Source: Chitinophaga oryzae (lineage in GTDB: Bacteria; Bacteroidota; Bacteroidia; Chitinophagales; Chitinophagaceae). Taken from it: a DNA stretch of 64,000 nucleotides. Position 1 is the first letter of the stretch. Every line of letters starts with the position of its first letter. The translations under genes and the position numbers were made by a program. The notes beneath the pieces were generated by a model. That model had not been told where the DNA came from, did not search any database, and worked only from the letters and a program-made list of their open reading frames with translations. Below are positions 8,323-15,779 of this stretch, piece by piece. The stretch covers positions 3,968,001 to 4,032,000 of the forward strand of contig NZ_CP051204.2 in the NCBI RefSeq assembly GCF_012516375.2. The letters are read 5' to 3'.

Positions 8323-8506
8323 AGAAAATAATTATGTGTATAAAAAAATATGCAAATTCTGCAATATTTATAACTGATAAAGATCCGTGTCAGTGGGCCT
8401 TTATCTGCCAATAAACTGCAATTAAATGCAAAACTGTTTGAAATTGATGAATTTGCATAATTTAATACTAATTGGATTTGATATTTACATTTTAGGATTT
8501 TCCTGT

Positions 8507-8514
8507 TATATTTG
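8507..8514 (+). promoter_or_regulatory. Bacteroidota -7 promoter element of pdhA
   Basis: TATATTTG, a perfect match to TAnnTTTG, begins 26 bases before the GTG start of pdhA. An in-frame TTG at 8512 lies inside this element and so cannot be the translation start. No clear -33 TTTG is at the usual distance; the nearest TTTG is at 8477. Confidence 0.7.
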
Positions 8515-8532
8515 CCAACAAATTTAGAAAGA

Positions 8533-9543
8533 GTGCAAACTAAAACAGACGTGAAGACGAAATTCACCAAAGAGACATATCTGTACTGGTATGAATTGAT
8601 GCTTTTGCTGCGCCGCTTTGAAGAGAAGACAGGCCAATTGTACGGAATGCAAAAAATCCGTGGCTTTTGTCACCTGTACATCGGACAGGAGGCAATTGCT
8701 GCTGGTGCGATGACTGCGACGAAACCGGAAGATAAATTCATCACTGCGTACCGTGACCACGCATTGGCTATCGCCAAAGGGATTTCTGCCAAGGCTTGTA
8801 TGGCTGAGATGTATGGTAAAGCAACCGGATGTTCAAAAGGCAAGGGAGGTAGTATGCACTTCTTCTCCAAAGAGCACAACTTCTTTGGCGGCCATGGTAT
8901 CGTAGGTGCCCAGATTGGTACCGGTGCGGGCCTGGCGCTGGCGGAGCAGTACCAGGGCACTGACAACGTGGTGCTGTGTTTCTTCGGTGATGGCGCTGCC
9001 CGTCAGGGTATGCTCCATGAAACCTTTAACATGGCGATGACCTGGAAGCTGCCGGTAATCTTTATTTGTGAAAACAATATGTACGCGATGGGTACTTCTG
9101 TAGAACGTACCTCCAACGTACTGGATATCTATAAGCTCGCTGACGCTTACGAAATGCCGGCCGACTCGATTGACGGTATGAGCTGCGAAGCAGTGCACGA
9201 AGGGGTGGAAAGAGCAGTAAAACGCGCCCGTGAAAACGGTGGGCCGACCCTGCTGGAAATCAAAACTTACCGCTACCGCGGCCACTCCATGAGTGATCCG
9301 GCTAAATACCGTACCAAAGAGGAGCTGGAAGAGTACAAACAGAAAGATCCGATCAACCAGGTGTTGGCTGTTATTCAGAAAAACAAATGGGCTACGGAAG
9401 CTGAGATTGAAGCTATCAACGACCGCGTAAAAGCGGAAGTGGAAGAATGTGTTCAGTTCGCTGAAGAATCTCCCTGGCCGTCTGACGATGAGCTGCTGAA
9501 AGACGTTTATGTGCAGCAGGATTATCCGTTCATCGTTGACTAA
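8533..9543 (+). CDS. pdhA: Pyruvate dehydrogenase E1 component, alpha subunit
   Basis: ThDP-dependent E1 alpha subunit of the pyruvate (or related 2-oxo acid) dehydrogenase complex, converting pyruvate to an acetyl group passed to lipoyl E2. The 336-residue protein shows GFCHLYIGQEAIAAGAM, KGKGGSMHFF and the ThDP motif GDGAARQGMLHETFNMA ending in CENN. A phosphorylation-loop-like segment is YRYRGHSMSDPAKYRTKEEL. The GTG at 8533 is preferred as start because the upstream TTG lies within the promoter. The beta subunit is not adjacent. Pyruvate is favoured by overall motif similarity; a branched-chain substrate is not fully excluded. Confidence 0.9.
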   Translation: MQTKTDVKTKFTKETYLYWYELMLLLRRFEEKTGQLYGMQKIRGFCHLYIGQEAIAAGAMTATKPEDKFITAYRDHALAIAKGISAKACMAEMYGKATGCSKGKGGSMHFFSKEHNFFGGHGIVGAQIGTGAGLALAEQYQGTDNVVLCFFGDGAARQGMLHETFNMAMTWKLPVIFICENNMYAMGTSVERTSNVLDIYKLADAYEMPADSIDGMSCEAVHEGVERAVKRARENGGPTLLEIKTYRYRGHSMSDPAKYRTKEELEEYKQKDPINQVLAVIQKNKWATEAEIEAINDRVKAEVEECVQFAEESPWPSDDELLKDVYVQQDYPFIVD

Positions 9544-9558
9544 AGCTTAATAGTACGC

Positions 9559-9613
9559 AGCAGTTAGCTTTTGACCTTTTATCTGAATGAAAGGCTGAAA
9601 GCTAACTGTTGCT
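9559..9613. repeat. Imperfect inverted repeat between pdhA and the TPR gene
   Basis: CAGTTAGCTTTT (from 9561) pairs with AAAGCTAACTG (to 9608), and the inner ACCTTTT segment pairs with AAAGGCT; the outer flanks AGCAGT/TGTTGCT extend it imperfectly. It begins about 15 bases after the pdhA stop, so it could act as a transcription terminator or attenuator between co-directional genes. Confidence 0.75.
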
Positions 9614-9659
9614 CATTGATACCTATTAAATAACCAAGCAATCACAATTACCTTTTAAA

Positions 9660-10358
9660 ATGGCAGAAACTAAAGATAAAGCCACCACGCCGCAACCTGC
9701 AACTAATTTTGACCTGGAACAGTCCATGCACAGAGCGGAAGACTTTTTCGTTAAAAATAAAAATGTCATTACTATCGCCGTTCTGGCAGTAGTAGTAGGG
9801 GTAGGCGGTTTCTTCGCCTATAACCGTTTCGTTAAACAACCCAACGAAAACAAAGCCCAGGAAATGGTTTTCCATGCCCAGAACTACTTTGCGGTGGATT
9901 CCTTCAAACTGGCGCTCAACGGCGATGGTAACAACTACGGTTTCTTACAGGTGGTGAACAAATACGGCGGCACCAAGGCCGGTAACCTGGCAAAATACAG
10001 CGCCGGCGTATGCTATATCCGCCTGGGCGAATATCAGAAAGGTATCGATATGCTGAAATCCTTCAGCTCAGACGATCTGCTGCTGCAGCCTACTGCACTC
10101 GGCCTGATCGGCGACGCTTACATGGAACTCAACAAAACCGCTGAAGGTATCGAAGCTTATAAAAAAGCAGGTCACTACAATGATAATGAACTGACTTCCC
10201 CCGTTTACCTGTTCCGTGCCGGTATGGCCCTGGAAAAAGCAGGCAAACCCCAGGAAGCCGTTTCCATCTATAAAGAAATTAAAGAGAAATTCCCCCTCAC
10301 CAACGAAGGCCGCGAAATGGACAAATACCTGGCGAGACTGGGAGATGTAAAGAACTAA
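9660..10358 (+). CDS. TPR membrane-anchored protein (YfgM-like)
   Basis: A 232-residue protein with a cytoplasmic N-terminus of about 38 residues, one transmembrane helix (VITIAVLAVVVGVGGFFAY, about 37-55), and an exported C-terminal region of tetratricopeptide repeats (for example YSAGVCYIRLGEYQKGIDML, ALGLIGDAYMELNKTAEGIE and FRAGMALEKAGKPQEAVSIY). The layout resembles YfgM/ancillary SecYEG-translocon TPR proteins, which assist folding of exported proteins, but in Bacteroidota the role is unproven. It precedes ribH on the same strand. Confidence 0.82.
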   Translation: MAETKDKATTPQPATNFDLEQSMHRAEDFFVKNKNVITIAVLAVVVGVGGFFAYNRFVKQPNENKAQEMVFHAQNYFAVDSFKLALNGDGNNYGFLQVVNKYGGTKAGNLAKYSAGVCYIRLGEYQKGIDMLKSFSSDDLLLQPTALGLIGDAYMELNKTAEGIEAYKKAGHYNDNELTSPVYLFRAGMALEKAGKPQEAVSIYKEIKEKFPLTNEGREMDKYLARLGDVKN

Positions 10359-10361
10359 ATC

Positions 10362-10477
10362 AATTACGAATTACGAATTACGAATTACGAATTGAGGGTT
10401 CTATTATCGAACGTGTACTTAGTAACCTTCTGTAAAAGAACCCTCAATTCGTAATTCGTAATTCGTAATTCGTAATT
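10362..10477. repeat. Perfect inverted repeat with heptamer-built arms, type C
   Basis: Arms 10362-10402 and 10437-10477 are perfect reverse complements over 41 bp with a 34-base spacer. Each arm holds four tandem copies of AATTACG followed by AATTGAGGGTTCT. It starts 4 bases after the TPR gene stop and ends 13 bases before ribH. Transcribed, it would fold into a very stable AU-rich hairpin immediately ahead of the ribH start. Confidence 0.95.
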
Positions 10478-10490
10478 CCAAATTGAACGT

Positions 10491-10994
10491 ATGTCTGAGC
10501 ACAATAAAAGCTTGTTAAATGATGCTGGCATTCTCAACCTGGAGGATGCCAGTGTTGTTATGGTATATACCGAATGGAATGATGCCATTGTGAATGAACT
10601 GGTAGCCGGTTGCGAAAAGTCACTGCAACAGTATAAAGTGTCCAAAACCAATAAAATCATCGTGCCGGGCGCGTTTGAACTGCCCTACGCCTGTAAACAG
10701 TATTGGGAGAACACCAAAGGCACCGGTCAGCAGCCTGGCGCTATTATTGCTTTCGGTTGCGTGATCCGTGGCGAAACCCCGCATTTTGACTATGTGTGTA
10801 AAGCTGTGACGGAAGGTATCCTGCAGCTGAACCTTCAGTTACCCGTTCCCGTTATATTCGGTATACTGACGGTAGACAACGAACAGCAGGCGCTCGACAG
10901 GCTCGGCGGCGCACATGGGCATAAAGGAGAAGAAGCCGCTATCACCGCTTTGAAGATGATCGCGTTACAAAGAGACCTGGCGAGAGGAATTTAG
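10491..10994 (+). CDS. ribH: 6,7-dimethyl-8-ribityllumazine synthase
   Basis: Penultimate enzyme of riboflavin synthesis; joins 5-amino-6-ribitylaminouracil to 3,4-dihydroxy-2-butanone 4-phosphate and usually assembles into a 60-mer or pentamer. The 167-residue protein carries the substrate-binding elements VYTEWND, VPGAFELPYACKQ, GCVIRGETPHFDYVCKAVTE, and PVIFGILTVDNEQQALDR with the downstream HKGEEAA. The conserved catalytic His lies in the RGETPHFDY segment. No other rib genes and no FMN riboswitch are visible nearby. The start lies just past a long hairpin repeat. Confidence 0.96.
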   Translation: MSEHNKSLLNDAGILNLEDASVVMVYTEWNDAIVNELVAGCEKSLQQYKVSKTNKIIVPGAFELPYACKQYWENTKGTGQQPGAIIAFGCVIRGETPHFDYVCKAVTEGILQLNLQLPVPVIFGILTVDNEQQALDRLGGAHGHKGEEAAITALKMIALQRDLARGI

Positions 10995-11080
10995 CACCAT
11001 ACCAATGGTTGTCATTTATCCAGGCCCCGGCGTAACCGGCCCTCTGCACAACCAACGGTCCACCGCTAAAAGATTTTAAG

Positions 11081-11800
11081 ATGAATGTACAGTTATTTAT
11101 ACCATGTTTCGTAGACCAGCTGTTCCCCGAAACCGCTTTCAATATGGTGAAAGTACTGGAGAAGCTTGGATGTAACGTGATGTATAACCCGGAGCAGACC
11201 TGCTGTGGCCAGCCTGCCTATAATGCCGGTTATCAGGATGAATGCAGAACAGTCGCCACCAAATTTGTCAAAGATTTTAAGACTTTCGATTACATTGTGG
11301 CCCCCAGCGGCTCCTGTACAGGATTTGTCCGCAACTACTACAGCAAACTGTTTGATAATTCCGCTGCCCATAACGACGTGAAACTGCTGCGCAAAAACCT
11401 CTACGAATTCACCGAATTCCTGACGGAGGTATTGCATGTGACAGATCTCGGCGCCACCCTCAACGGGGTAGGCACCTACCACGACGCCTGCGGCGCCCTG
11501 CGTGAATGTGGTATCAAGGAAGGACCACGCAAACTGCTGGAGAAAGTAAAAGGCCTTGAGCTGAAGGAAATGAACGACTGCGAAGTTTGCTGCGGATTCG
11601 GCGGCACCTTCTCGGTGAAGTTTGAACCCATCTCCGTGGGAATGGGCGAGCAGAAAGTACATAACGCTGTCAACAGCGGCGCGGATTACCTCATTTCCAC
11701 CGACCTGTCCTGCCTCATGCACCTCGATGGCTATATCCGTAAACACGGTACTCCTATTAAAGTGATGCACATCGCCGATGTACTGGCGAGTGGATGGTAA
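11081..11800 (+). CDS. LutA/YkgE-like cysteine-rich (Fe-S) oxidoreductase
   Basis: A 239-residue protein of the family that includes LutA, a subunit of the L-lactate oxidation complex. Two cysteine-rich CCG-type domains are visible: TCCGQPAYNAGY with APSGSCTGF in the first half, and YHDACGALRECG with EVCCGFGGTFSV in the second, followed by STDLSCLMHLDGY. LutB and LutC are not adjacent, so the substrate is uncertain; other CCG-domain proteins act as heterodisulfide reductase-like or glycolate oxidase subunits. It is followed 16 bases later by the EVE-domain gene. Confidence 0.85.
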   Translation: MNVQLFIPCFVDQLFPETAFNMVKVLEKLGCNVMYNPEQTCCGQPAYNAGYQDECRTVATKFVKDFKTFDYIVAPSGSCTGFVRNYYSKLFDNSAAHNDVKLLRKNLYEFTEFLTEVLHVTDLGATLNGVGTYHDACGALRECGIKEGPRKLLEKVKGLELKEMNDCEVCCGFGGTFSVKFEPISVGMGEQKVHNAVNSGADYLISTDLSCLMHLDGYIRKHGTPIKVMHIADVLASGW

Positions 11801-11816
11801 ACTAAAAACGTTACAC

Positions 11817-12227
11817 ATGAACTACTGGCTTGTTAAATCGGAACCTTTCAAATATTCATGGGAACAGTTCGTAAAAGATAAAAAGACTTTCTGGGACGGC
11901 GTTCGCAACTACCAGGCCCGCAACAACCTGAAAGCCATGAAAAAAGGAGACCAGGTACTGTTCTATCACAGCAATGAAGGCCTCGCCGTGGTAGGCATTG
12001 CCGAAGTAGCCAAAGAACACTACCAGGACCCCACCACGCCCGACCCTAACTGGGTGGTGGTAGACCTGAAACCCGTCAAAGCCCTGAAGGTGCCCGTTAC
12101 CCTCGCAGAAATGAAAGCTGAAAAAAGGCTCGCCGACCTCTCGCTGATCCGCCAGGGCCGCCTGTCGGTATGCGATGTCACCAAAGATCAATTCAACGTG
12201 ATCCTGGAAATGGGCGGGATGAAATAG
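11817..12227 (+). CDS. EVE domain protein
   Basis: A 136-residue single-domain protein of the EVE (PUA/YTH-like) fold, known or proposed to bind modified bases in nucleic acids. Characteristic segments are MNYWLVKSEPFKYSWEQFVK at the start, TFWDGVRNYQARNNLKAMKK and GDQVLFYHSNEGLAVVGIAE, then the C-terminal LSVCDVTKDQFNVILEMGG. The ATG at 11817 matches the conserved start of the family; an upstream in-frame ATG would overlap the previous gene. Its target is unknown. Confidence 0.9.
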   Translation: MNYWLVKSEPFKYSWEQFVKDKKTFWDGVRNYQARNNLKAMKKGDQVLFYHSNEGLAVVGIAEVAKEHYQDPTTPDPNWVVVDLKPVKALKVPVTLAEMKAEKRLADLSLIRQGRLSVCDVTKDQFNVILEMGGMK

Positions 12228-12329
12228 ATTTTGGGATTTTTTGATTTTGAGATTTTTTGATTTTGGTATTTCCTAACCTGGTCACAAATCCCAAAATCAA
12301 AAAATCTCAAAATCAAAAAATCCCAAAAT
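12228..12329. repeat. Long perfect inverted repeat, type A (second copy)
   Basis: Arms 12228-12266 and 12291-12329 are perfect reverse complements over 39 bp with a 24-base spacer. Each arm has two tandem 16-mers of the form GGGATTTTTTGATTTT / GAGATTTTTTGATTTT. It begins directly after the EVE gene stop and ends before the DUF4349 gene. The unit is nearly the same as that in the repeat at 7118-7251. Confidence 0.95.
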
Positions 12330-12378
12330 GGTTATGGAGTTTCCAAAATGTCCGCATCATACCGGAAATTTCATCACC

Positions 12379-13242
12379 ATGAAGCATGTTACCCTTGTCT
12401 CCGCTTTCTGGCTACTGACAGCCTGCAGCCATCAACCTGAGCCCGAAGCCGCCGCGGCCTATGCGCCCCCCGCCGTTGCTGCCACCGAACCCGCTCCCGC
12501 CGCACCGGATGCGCCCGCCGACGAAAAGGCAGCGCTGTATACAGACGCCACCTCCTCCGGCCTGCTGTCCCCCGAACAGAAGATCATTAAAACCGCCCGT
12601 ATTATTTATTCCGTAGATGATTTTGCGGCAGCCAAAAAACGTGTAGCCGGCATTGTTAGTAAGTCCGGCGGGTACATTTTAGCGGAATCACAACATGGTG
12701 ATGGTACGGAAAAGCGCAACCAGCTGGATATCAAAGTACCTGCAGCCGCTTTCGACAGTTGTGTGGACAGGCTTACCGGCGGCGTAGCGCGGCTCGATGA
12801 AAAAAGCATTAACGCACAGGACGTCACCGCCGAATATGTGGACCTGAACGCCCGCATGACCACACGGGTGGCCACGGAACAGCGTTACCTGGAGATCCTG
12901 AAACAGGCGCGTACGGTGAAAGACGTGCTGGAAGTGGAAGCGCAGCTGAAATCTATCCGGGAGGAAATAGAGGCGGCCAAAGGCCGGTTGCTGTACATGG
13001 ACCGCCAGGTGAGCTACAGCACCATTCATCTCGAATACTACCAGGTGCTGGCCCTTTCCATGCCGGAAGCGCCGGGGTTCTTCCCCCGGGCCTGGCTGGC
13101 GCTGCGTAACGGCTGGAACAATGTACTGGGGCTCCTGATAAACCTGATGGGCTGGTGGCCGCTGATGGCGGTTGGCGTTTTTCTTTTTATATTTATCAGA
13201 AGGCGTTGGAGAAAAAGGAATCGGTCTCTCGCAACAGCCTGA
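12379..13242 (+). CDS. DUF4349 lipoprotein
   Basis: A 287-residue envelope protein. The start at 12379 gives a lipoprotein signal (MKHVTLVSAFWLLTACSHQP, lipobox LTAC); an earlier ATG at 12328 falls in the adjacent repeat. A Pro/Ala-rich linker follows, then the DUF4349 core with KIIKTARIIYSVDDFAAAKK and VAGIVSKSGGYILAESQHGD, a coiled-coil stretch around KTVKDVLEVEAQLKSIREEI, and a single C-terminal helix (LLINLMGWWPLMAVGVFLFI) ending in a basic tail RRRWRKRNR. This looks like a membrane-spanning envelope protein; its function is unknown. Confidence 0.85.
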   Translation: MKHVTLVSAFWLLTACSHQPEPEAAAAYAPPAVAATEPAPAAPDAPADEKAALYTDATSSGLLSPEQKIIKTARIIYSVDDFAAAKKRVAGIVSKSGGYILAESQHGDGTEKRNQLDIKVPAAAFDSCVDRLTGGVARLDEKSINAQDVTAEYVDLNARMTTRVATEQRYLEILKQARTVKDVLEVEAQLKSIREEIEAAKGRLLYMDRQVSYSTIHLEYYQVLALSMPEAPGFFPRAWLALRNGWNNVLGLLINLMGWWPLMAVGVFLFIFIRRRWRKRNRSLATA

Positions 13243-13264
13243 TTCATTTAAATACTACAAATAT

Positions 13265-13942
13265 ATGAAACCAAGATTAGTGGTGCTGACCGGAGCCGGC
13301 ATCAGCGCTGAAAGTGGCCTCCGGACTTTCCGTGACACCGACGGGTTGTGGGAAGGTTATGATGTCTACGAAGTGGCGTCGCCCCAAGGCTGGCAGAAGA
13401 ACCCCGGGCTGGTGCTGGACTTTTATAACAGCCGTCGCCGTGATGTAAAGAATGCACGGCCGAATGCCGCCCACACCGGGCTGGCGCAACTGGAAGAAAA
13501 GTACGATGTGCGCGTCATTACGCAAAATATCGACGACCTGCATGAACGCGGCGGCTCTTCCCGGGTGCTGCACCTGCATGGTGAAATATTCAAGATGCGC
13601 AGTGTGAAAAACGAAGAGAGCATCTTCGATATACAGGACGATATCCGCCTGGGCGACCTGGCGGAAGACGGCGGCCAGCTGCGCCCGCACATCGTGTGGT
13701 TTGGCGAGGCGGTGCCGATGATCGAACAGGCCGTACGGGAGGTGATGTGGGCCGATATTTTCGTGGTGATCGGCACCTCGTTGCAGGTATATCCGGCAGC
13801 CAGTCTGCTGAACTACATCCGGCCGCAGGCCAGCGTTTACGTGATCGATAAAAAGCTGCCGCCGGTAGAAGGGTATGAGAACCTGATCTGTATCGAAAAA
13901 CCGGCTACGGCCGGTGTGGCGGAATTACTGACGCTGTTGTAA
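13265..13942 (+). CDS. cobB: Sir2-family NAD-dependent protein deacylase
   Basis: A 225-residue sirtuin removing acyl groups from lysines with NAD+. Motifs are VVLTGAGISAESGLRTFRD (residues 6-24, NAD binding), ITQNIDDLHERGG, the catalytic-His segment HLHGE (about 103-107), PHIVWFGE and VIGTSLQVYPAASL. The zinc-binding CxxC pairs normally found between the catalytic His and the PHIVWFGE segment are absent; that stretch (FKMRSVKNEESIFDIQDD) has no cysteine. The start at 13265 matches the conserved beginning; a longer reading overlaps the previous gene. A bidirectional-looking terminator follows. Confidence 0.92.
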   Translation: MKPRLVVLTGAGISAESGLRTFRDTDGLWEGYDVYEVASPQGWQKNPGLVLDFYNSRRRDVKNARPNAAHTGLAQLEEKYDVRVITQNIDDLHERGGSSRVLHLHGEIFKMRSVKNEESIFDIQDDIRLGDLAEDGGQLRPHIVWFGEAVPMIEQAVREVMWADIFVVIGTSLQVYPAASLLNYIRPQASVYVIDKKLPPVEGYENLICIEKPATAGVAELLTLL

Positions 13943-13951
13943 AAAAATAAA

Positions 13952-13976
13952 AGCTCCCCGCATTTGCCGGGGAGCT
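13952..13976 (-). terminator. Intrinsic terminator between cobB and the saccharopine dehydrogenase-like gene
   Basis: AGCTCCCCG (13952-13960) and CGGGGAGCT (13968-13976) form a 9-bp GC stem with a 7-base loop. The A-rich stretch at 13941-13951 gives a U-run on the minus strand, so it fits best as the terminator for the minus-strand gene, while also lying just after cobB. Confidence 0.8.
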
Positions 13977-14029
13977 CTCACCAGTCCTTTCTTCTCCGTT
14001 AGTGTTTATCACAGGATAACCATATCGTA

Positions 14030-15358
14030 CTACTCAAAGCTTTCTTCAAAACGGATATCAAATTCTTCCAGTTCTTTTAACACCGGATTATATACTTCCG
14101 GCATTACCGGGATACGCAGGCCGGTAAGCGTTATTTTTTCCTGTAACAGCAGTTTGGCGAGGATGCCCAGCGGCAGGCCTACGGTTTTGGCCATAGCGGT
14201 GCGGACATTGTCTTCGCCCTGTGTGATCATGTAGCTGTGTATACGGGTAGCCATATTACGGCGCTCGAATTCTATTTCATGCATCATCACGATCATGTCT
14301 TTATCGGACGGTTCCATCTTCAGTTTATCTTCCACCAGGTGCTGCAGCACTTCAGCGTCCGTTTTCTCGCCGAGATTGAGCTGATCGCCGTTGAGGAGGC
14401 CGAGGAACTTCAGTTGCCGGATGACTTTTGACTTGGTGCTGACGCCGAGGAAGCGCGCCATCACTTCTTCGTGGCCGGCCTGTTTGTCGGCCCCTTCAAT
14501 ATGCCGGGTGGCCCAGTCGAAGCAGGAGAGGTGGTCGGTCTGTATTTTACCGTCTTCGCCGGTGAGGCCGAGTTTGATCAGAGCGTTCCATCCTTCACAG
14601 AAGTCGGGATAGCGCAGGGTGGCGCGCATGAAGGTGGCGATGTTTTCCAGCCGGTAAGATTCCATGTAGCCGAGGGAATCGCGGTTGGGGTAGTAGGCCA
14701 GTTTGCCCAGCCCGGGCACCTGGATGGTTTTATTGTGATCAAAGAGCTGTTCGTAGTTAACCTCGCGGGTTTTGCCCTTATCGCGGTAGACGGCGCCGGA
14801 AGCCCCGGCCATCACTACATTGCGGGCGTTCCAGGATATCTTGTACTGCCATGGGTTGTCCAGGCTTTCCGGGGATATCAGTCCGCCGCAGTAGGATTTA
14901 AACGAAAAAATCTGTCCGCCTTTTTTCTCGATGGAGTGGATCAGTTTCATGGCAGACATATGATCGATGCCGGGATCGAGGCCCATTTCATACATGAACA
15001 GGAGGCCGGCTTTTTCAATGTCTTTTTCGAGCTTGCGTACTTCGGGGTCTATATAGGAAGCGGTGAGGAGATTTTTTCGAAACTGGAGGCAGTCTTTAGC
15101 CACGGTGATATGCAGGTGGGGAGGGAGCAGGGAGATGACCAGGTCTGTTTCCTGTATCAGCTGCTGCCGGGCAGTCTGGTCTTTGATGTCGATGGCGGCC
15201 GGTGTGGCGTAATATGATTTGCCGGTTTTTGATTTAATAAGCATCAGGTCATGGTCTGCTACCGTGATATGCCATTTTTGTCTAGGAGCGTTCGCCAGCA
15301 GATAATCTATCAGGCTGGTCGCCGATTTTCCGGCCCCAAACAACAGAATATTCTTCAT
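14030..15358 (-). CDS. Saccharopine dehydrogenase-like oxidoreductase
   Basis: A 442-residue NAD(P)-dependent enzyme. A Rossmann fold opens the protein (KNILLFGAGKSATSLIDYLL), followed by VISLLPPHLHITVAKDC, LLTASYIDPEVRKL, and the family segment FMYEMGLDPGIDHMSAMKLI with SFKSYCGGLISPESLDNPW. These match saccharopine dehydrogenase (glutamate-forming) and its relatives. The organism likely makes lysine by the diaminopimelate route, so a role in lysine breakdown or a related amino-acid conversion is possible. The gene faces gyrA across a 421-base AT-rich gap. Confidence 0.88.
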   Translation of the reverse strand: MKNILLFGAGKSATSLIDYLLANAPRQKWHITVADHDLMLIKSKTGKSYYATPAAIDIKDQTARQQLIQETDLVISLLPPHLHITVAKDCLQFRKNLLTASYIDPEVRKLEKDIEKAGLLFMYEMGLDPGIDHMSAMKLIHSIEKKGGQIFSFKSYCGGLISPESLDNPWQYKISWNARNVVMAGASGAVYRDKGKTREVNYEQLFDHNKTIQVPGLGKLAYYPNRDSLGYMESYRLENIATFMRATLRYPDFCEGWNALIKLGLTGEDGKIQTDHLSCFDWATRHIEGADKQAGHEEVMARFLGVSTKSKVIRQLKFLGLLNGDQLNLGEKTDAEVLQHLVEDKLKMEPSDKDMIVMMHEIEFERRNMATRIHSYMITQGEDNVRTAMAKTVGLPLGILAKLLLQEKITLTGLRIPVMPEVYNPVLKELEEFDIRFEESFE

Positions 15359-15779
15359 AGTTTCTTTAAGAAAAGGTTAAGAATCAGGGGAATAACAGCA
15401 TTTTTGATGTTTATGTTCGAACAGACAGTAAATTTCGGTGCATATTCCGCCCAATAGATAACTTTGGGTGATTCGATCTATTGATTATCAGTCGATTAAA
15501 AACAAATACTTTGCCAATATTTAAATTTCGATATATTTCCCTATTTATACATATTTTAGATAAAGTAAAATTAAACCATTACACATACTAACGCAGAAAA
15601 GCAAAAAATGGTTGTTCTTTATGGAAAAAATCAGTCATATATGCAATACGCTATATAATTGATTAACGCAATGATGTTTTTATTCACATTTCTTCGATTT
15701 TAGGCCATAATAAGGGCCGAAATGGCTATATTTGCCCTTATCTGTTTTCAGCAGAAAAAACTGTAAATCAACACACAAA
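15359..15779. other. Divergent intergenic region upstream of gyrA
   Basis: A 421-base, AT-rich gap between the start of the saccharopine dehydrogenase-like gene (minus) and gyrA (plus). I see no convincing ORF. It holds the gyrA -7 element at 15727-15734 and must hold the minus-strand promoter. GGCC at 15703-15706 and 15715-15718 flanks CATAATAAGG, a weak dyad that might be an operator but is not strong enough to call. Confidence 0.7.
15727..15734 (+). promoter_or_regulatory. Bacteroidota -7 promoter element of gyrA
   Basis: TATATTTG, a perfect TAnnTTTG match, 53 bases before the gyrA ATG. An in-frame TTG at 15732 is inside the element and would be a false start. A TTTTAG at 15698-15703 may serve as a weak -33 element. 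Confidence 0.7.

Noticed and set aside
10362..10477. Tandem AATTACG units as a possible CRISPR or satellite array
   Set aside because: The units are only 7 bp, have no spacers and occur symmetrically in two arms, so it is a hairpin repeat.
11081..11800. LutA-like gene as part of a lactate-utilisation operon
   Set aside because: No lutB or lutC homologue lies on either side, so only the family name is given.
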